Under the pieces are notes generated by a model. It was not told the origin of the DNA. It did no database searches and worked only from the letters and a program-made list of their open reading frames with translations. 64,000 nt of DNA from Liolophura sinensis. Its lineage: Eukaryota; Mollusca; Polyplacophora; Chitonida; Chitonidae. Below are positions 59,306 to 64,000 of the stretch, piece by piece; the first letter of the stretch is position 1, and each line of letters begins with the position of its first letter. The translations under genes and the position numbers were made by a program. The stretch lies in the NCBI RefSeq assembly GCF_032854445.1, contig NC_088298.1:10653504-10717503 (forward strand), in the 5' to 3' direction.

Positions 59306-59839
59306 GTTGGTTTACGGCATGTTGTTTTCTTTTTAACCACTCAAGCATGTGCCTGTTGCGTGTCATTAATGCATATCTCTTTAGAGGCTCTCACTGGTTA
59401 ACCTGTGGCTTGAAGTCAGGGGATGTGTCAAATTTCTCTACAAGGTCGGGTGGTGGGTTTCTTCTGGCAATCCGATTTTCTCCATTCACAGACCTGTCCA
59501 ACTTTGTGTAGCTGAAGAATTCAGTGTGTACAGAGAACACAGATTGTTAAATTACAGTTGAATAATTAAATAATTCCACGTATAACCAAAACAGAGATAA
59601 AAGTCCTCAGTACATAGGCATCCAAGTGCTACTTAACTGGCGGCAATTTACGTATGTCCTTTGGCATGCTTGGTACATGTAACTCAGTTAACTCTTTAAA
59701 AAGACTGAAGAATCAAATAAATTTTGCATAGTTGATTTGGTAAATTAAATTATCATAGGGGCATTTATGTAGTATTTAGCCTGTTCTATTATTAACTTTC
59801 CCCACAATTATGCTGTCTGCCTTAATGTATAATATATAA

Positions 59840-59957
59840 GTGGGGTTTTTCTGGGATGTTTGCCTAGGCTCTGTTTCCCCCACCCTGAAACCTGAGTGTC
59901 ATTATATTAGTGAAATATTGTTGTCCTGAGTACAGTATTAAACATACTTCAATTATT
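59840..59957 (+). mobile_element. SINE family 1, decayed 3' part
   Basis: 'gggtttttctgggatgtttg', 'gctctgtttcccccaccctg', 'ttagtgaaatattgttgtcc' and 'gagtacagtattaaacatac' follow the order of the family 1 core and tail, with heavy divergence. Confidence 0.65.
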
Positions 59958-60097
59958 TACCTGTGGAGTCAGGTAAGTCAGGTGGAGTCAACATTTAATT
60001 TAGTTGATTTTCATTAATCTTGAATCAAATAATGAATAATTATGAATGTAAACTGCTCTCAATGAGTTCAGCTTTATGAAACTTTTAAATAAAAGCA

Positions 60098-60353
60098 TAA
60101 ATTTATTTATTTGATTGGTGTTTTAAGCCGTACTCAAGAATATTTCGCTTATACAGCGGCTAGCATTATGGTGGGAGGAAACCAGGAAGAGCCTGCGGCA
60201 AACCCATGACCATCCGCTGGTTGCTGGCAGGCCTTTCCAATTACGGCAGGAGAGGAAGCCAGCATGAGCTACACTTGAACTCACAGCATTTGTGAGAGGC
60301 TCCTGGGGCATTACGTTGCGCTAGCGTGCTAACCAACTGAGCCATGGAGGCCC
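60098..60353 (-). mobile_element. SINE family 1, full length, antisense in the intron
   Basis: Tail at left, core 'cattatggtgggaggaaacc' and a well-preserved tRNA-like head at right ('gctaaccaactgagccatgg' is the A-box complement). The B-box region has a small deletion. It is antisense to the host gene. The minus frames 60123-60311 and 60241-60435 are read through it. Confidence 0.96.
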
Positions 60354-60457
60354 TCAAAAGCATAATTAACAAAACAGAAAAATACACAATGTGCCTGGAG
60401 GCCATAAGTAAATTTCTATTACCTACATATGACATTCAGTTTTTATCTGAATTTCAG

Positions 60458-60630
60458 GGGATCAGATGTATTCTCCGAGAGTACAAATGAGAAAACAAGT
60501 GAGCCGTTGATGTCACTGAAGAAATCTGGTGGTGACTATGAGATGAGTGTGAGCACCATGGAGATTGCAGAGAACATCCTACGCTCCAGTGGGGATGGGA
60601 AAATGAAAGAGCTCAGAGCCTGTCTGGAGT
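60458..60630 (+). CDS. Right-hand gene, coding exon 2 (residues 77-134)
   Basis: The acceptor supplies the third base of codon 77 (AG + G = Arg), and the exon is open to the donor 'CTGGAGT|gtaaga' (GT 60631-60632), one base into codon 135. The segment is polar, Ser- and Glu-rich (GSDVFSESTNEKTSEP), then helix-prone (STMEIAENILRSSGDGKMKE). Exact phase agreement with both neighbours is the main evidence. Confidence 0.78.
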
Positions 60631-61285
60631 GTAAGATTTTACAATTTATTACCTCTGTCAAAGGAGACATAATGTTTTCACTGGTGTTTATTTGTCTGAC
60701 AGTTTGTCTGTCTCACAGACACTCCTTCTGTTTCTGTCAGTCAGCAAGTTTACAGAAAAAGTATTATGCACAGGTTTAAGTTAGGTGAAATTTTTGGCTA
60801 AGGTGCAGTCTGTTAAATTTTCATGGTGAACCAAATCGGCATCTGAAAAATGAATGAACTGAATGGGAGACTCGATGACAAGCTACACAGAAGGTCCAAA
60901 CAACAGTAGAGGGGATTGTTTTCTTCTGTGACGTTGTTGTGTGTGTGTACTTCATATATGTTTTGATGAGCACACATACACCGATAATTGTGATGTAATA
61001 AAGGAAAGAACAAATGAGTTAACGGTTTTGGACTGTCTTGATACAAACGGGAAGCGTTTTACAATTAACCCCATTAAGATTTCCTTTATCTATGTATAGT
61101 ATACACATTATCCCTGTGAAAATACAGTATACCTATTACACTGATGCTCATATCATTTCCTACTGAATACTAAATTGTGAGTGTGAGGACCAACAGTAAT
61201 ACTCTTTGACATTTCTTTGCCTCTAAAAGTGCACTTTTATGGGTGAAAGATTAGGTCATTTACCAAGTTTGTTTGATTTTTACAG
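60631..61285 (+). other. Intron 3 of the right-hand gene
   Basis: About 650 bases with a consensus donor and an acceptor 'tttgatttttacag'. No repeat is recognised; a 77-codon minus frame (60813-61046) is unsupported. Confidence 0.7.
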
Positions 61286-61535
61286 CTAATAATGATCCGG
61301 TGGCCAACATTTGCGGAGAGAGGTTTGCCACAGTGGCAGGAGAGGATAACGCATTGTTTCGATTCTTTGAGGAAATAACAAAGGAGATTGAGAATCTGGC
61401 TCGGCAAAGTAAAGAGGAAGGAGATGGCGATTCTGCACTGGAGATCGCAGAGAAGAAGCGAGTCCTGAACATGCGGCTTCTTCTCTTACGTTTGGACGAG
61501 CAGCTTCTCAACCAATCGATTGCCAGGATCTCTAG
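61286..61535 (+). CDS. Right-hand gene, coding exon 3 (residues 135-217)
   Basis: Codon 135 is completed across the junction (T + CT = Ser). The exon encodes a charged, strongly helical region: FRFFEEITKEIENLARQSKE, then EIAEKKRVLNMRLLLLRLDE and QLLNQSIARIS. The leucine spacing suggests an amphipathic helix or short coiled coil; there is no membrane segment. The donor is 'TCTAG|gtatgg' (GT 61536-61537), two bases into codon 218. The region resembles helical-repeat (armadillo/HEAT-like) folds in composition only. The antisense 115-codon frame (61260-61607) is a shadow. Confidence 0.82.
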
Positions 61536-63068
61536 GTATGGTTTGAATATGACTGACAGTAAAGCCTGGAGTAAACTGCAGTTCGCGCTTGAGTAGATAT
61601 TGCCCATTGCATCACTTCGTGTTGGCTATTTTGAAGGCATGGAAGAATGCTTAGACTGTTACACCTCGGAAATCAGAAGAAACTAAGCCCAAACTCGTAA
61701 TATCAGCAATATTGCACAAAAAGTTAATGTTATTTGACATTCAGGTCCCTCATAGAGTGAATGACCCAAGACAGAAATTACGTGAATGACATGTTAAATT
61801 TTACCGACCAACCAACCGACAGAGAGAGTAACACTTACACTTCCTTGTGACAGCTAAATAGTTAAGACGTGCCCTGTATAATCATTGATACATATCCACA
61901 GATCATGCAGTTAAGACATGCCCTGTATAATCATTGATACATGTCCATAGATCATGCAGTTAAGACATGCCCTGTATAATCATTGATACATGTCCACAGA
62001 TCATGCAGTTAAGACATGCCGTGTATAATCATTGATACATATCCACAGATCATGCGGTTAAGACATGTCCTGTATAATCATTGATACATGTCCACAGATC
62101 ATGCTGTTAAGACGTGCCCTGTATAATCATGGATACATATCCACAGATCATGCAGTTAAGACATGCCCTGTATAATCATGGATACATATCCACAGGTCAT
62201 GCAGTTAAGACATGCCCAGTATAATCATGGATACATATCCACGGATCATGCAGTTAAGACATGCCCTGTATAATCATTGATACATGTCCACAGATCATGC
62301 AGTTAAGACATGCCCTGTATAATCATTGATACATATCCACAGATCATGCAGTTAAGACATGCCCTGTATAATCATTGATGCATGTCCACAGATCATGCTG
62401 TTAAGACATGCCTTGTATAATCATTGATATATATCCACGGATCATGCTGTTAAGACATGCCCTGTATAATCATTGATACATATCCACAGATCATGCAGTT
62501 AAGACATGCCCTGTATAATCAATGATACATATCCACAGATCATGCAGTTAAGACATGCCCTGTATAATCATTGATACATATCCACGGATCATGCAGTTAA
62601 GACGTGCCCTGTATAATCATTGATACATATCCACAGATCATGCAGTTAAGACATGCCCTGTATAATCATTGATACATATCCACAGATCATGCAGTTAAGA
62701 CGTGCCCTGTATAATCATTGATACATATCCACAGATCATGCTGTTAAGACATGCCCTGTATAATCATTGATACATGTCCACAGATCATGCAGTTAAGACA
62801 TGCCCTGTATAATCATGGATACATATCCACAGATCATGCTTTGTCAAGAAATACTTATGTTGCTTTTAATGTTGCTTTTGTACCCAGGAATAATAGTTAA
62901 TGTGAAGAAACTCACAGTTTTACATCACAGTTCCTGTGGTATCCTTTTTCATAGCATGTCTGATAAATTTTTGGCTTGTTTGATGGGAAGCTCTCAGCCT
63001 TGAAGAAGTTAATGTTTTTGCTTCCTTCTGTCCTTTCATTGTTGATGTGTCTGTCTGTTTGTTCATAG
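61536..63068 (+). other. Intron 4 of the right-hand gene, minisatellite-bearing
   Basis: About 1.5 kb, nearly two thirds of it a 49-base tandem array. The acceptor is 'gtctgtttgttcatag'. Confidence 0.75.
61861..62840. repeat. Minisatellite, exactly twenty 49-base units
   Basis: Units begin 'gttaagacatgccctgtata' and end 'cacagatcatgca'. All twenty are 49 bases with no insertion or deletion; differences are single substitutions at recurring sites (acatg/acgtg, cattg/catgg, catat/catgt, cacag/cacgg, final a/t/g). Neighbouring units share variants, as expected of recent unequal exchange. It lies wholly within an intron. Coding frames such as 62800-63003 start in it by chance. Confidence 0.99.
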
Positions 63069-63175
63069 TGAAGTGCGTCTAAGCCCTCAAGTTGTGGACC
63101 AGGAAGTCTCTAATCTGAAGAAAATGTCAGGCTATGATGAAGACAAATATGTTCTGGAAGAAATCAATTATTTTG
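63069..63175 (+). CDS. Right-hand gene, coding exon 4 (residues 218-253)
   Basis: Codon 218 is completed across the junction (AG + T = Ser). The exon encodes EVRLSPQVVDQEVSNLKK and YDEDKYVLEEINYF and ends at a consensus donor 'TTTTG|gtaaga' (GT 63176-63177), one base into codon 254. The gene therefore continues beyond the window. Confidence 0.78.
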
Positions 63176-64000
63176 GTAAGAGATAATTAAATGTAAGTGA
63201 ACTATGGAATGATTAAGGCAACAATGAACACATACATGTAACAGTATAATTTGTACCTACAAACCTGTACCTACATGTAGCAAAGCAGTATTATTAAAGT
63301 ATTATTAAAGCCATATTTTATGAGCAACTCAGGGACAAGGATTGAAGAAACGTTTCTTGGAATGTTCTTATTAAATACTTCTGCTTGGAATTTGCCGTAA
63401 ACAGCCCAAAAAACTTCACCCATGACTACTGAAATGCCGATTTTCTCTGATTCTTAAGATCTGTTTGTCCTACAAAAGCATTTTGATGTGTGTTAATTTG
63501 GAAGGTTCCACACCAAAAGTAATGTTTTTTGACCTTTATTTGAATAATGAAAGAGCGGTTTTTCGGGAGGCGGAATTTGAGGTCAAAAACACTTGACACT
63601 TGTGTGCATGAATGCTAACATTATGACTGAAGCCTTGCTGTATGGTTTAGATGTAGATATATGATTAACAGTGGGGAACTCGTAAAACTCCTTCCCGCCT
63701 GTATCAAGATCGAACAAACTGTGAGCTCATTGATTCCTCCTTTTATTACGTCACAATTATCAGTGTATGCGTGCTCATGAAATATACATGGAGTACACAC
63801 ACACTGCAATGTCACAGAAGAAAACGATGCATTCTGCTGTCATTTGGACCTCCTGTGTAGCTCATCCTCCAGTCTCCCAATGACGGACTCGCACCATCAA
63901 GTTGAAATGTGTTTTCCCATTGATGTACAAGTAGGCATTTCTAAATTTCGTAGTTACTCACCAGAAAGGTACATATTACTACAAATGTGAAACATGTCAT
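63176..64000 (+). other. Start of intron 5 of the right-hand gene
   Basis: No further exon, SINE or tandem repeat is recognised up to the window end. The 64-codon minus frame (63621-63815) is unsupported. Confidence 0.5.

Larger units (their letters stand above)
59306..60457 (+). other. Intron 2 of the right-hand gene, SINE-bearing
   Basis: Bounded by a GT donor (59306) and a 'tttttatctgaatttcag' acceptor (60457). It contains a decayed sense SINE tail and a full antisense SINE. Confidence 0.7.

Overview
This is a eukaryotic, AT-rich, gene-poor window from a metazoan nuclear genome, most likely a lophotrochozoan and probably a mollusc (bivalve-type). The evidence is spliceosomal introns with GT..AG borders, TATA, CRE and CCAAT promoter motifs, many micro- and minisatellites, and many copies of tRNA-derived SINEs. 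The main SINE tail (PolIII head, central block with a 'CCTCCCACCATAATGCTGG' core, and a tail ending 'CACCAATCAAATAAATAAA') resembles the conserved-domain (Deu/Meta-like) SINEs known from molluscs. No prokaryotic operon, phage, CRISPR, rRNA or intact retroelement is visible.

The only gene I call with good confidence is at the right end on the + strand (about 56.95 kb to beyond the window end). It has a 5' UTR exon ending in a strong donor (57068), an RFX/X-box-like palindrome near its probable start, an ATG exon with an in-frame upstream stop and a strong Kozak context (59076-59305), and three more coding exons (60458-60630, 61286-61535, 63069-63175). All borders agree in phase. Together they give the first 253 residues of a soluble, helix-rich protein that I do not recognise. 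Its introns hold an antisense SINE and a 20-unit, 49-bp minisatellite.

Weaker gene evidence is scattered over the left 57 kb. At 7.8-10.6 kb there is a possible divergent pair: a minus-strand TATA, short coding exon, donor and phase-matched second exon (90-residue product), and a plus-strand CRE/TATA promoter, 5' exon and two small exons with polypyrimidine acceptors, ending at an ATTAAA. Around 39.8-40.0 kb a CCAAT plus X-box promoter precedes a minus-strand first exon. Isolated exon-like stretches lie at 3.1-3.4 kb, 26.5-26.8 kb, 32.3-32.6 kb and 36.1-36.2 kb. These are hypotheses from splice signals and open reading frames only.

The rest is repeat-rich intergenic or long-intron DNA. It includes about 14 copies or fragments of SINE family 1, four of SINE family 2, two other tRNA-like SINE remnants, about nine copies of an unclassified 210-250 bp dispersed repeat (called R1 here), a near-perfect foldback element (50.7-51.0 kb), a large inverted duplication (21.65-22.4 kb), several minisatellites and degenerate tandem duplications. 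Most open reading frames of 60-190 codons in these regions look like chance or repeat-derived frames.
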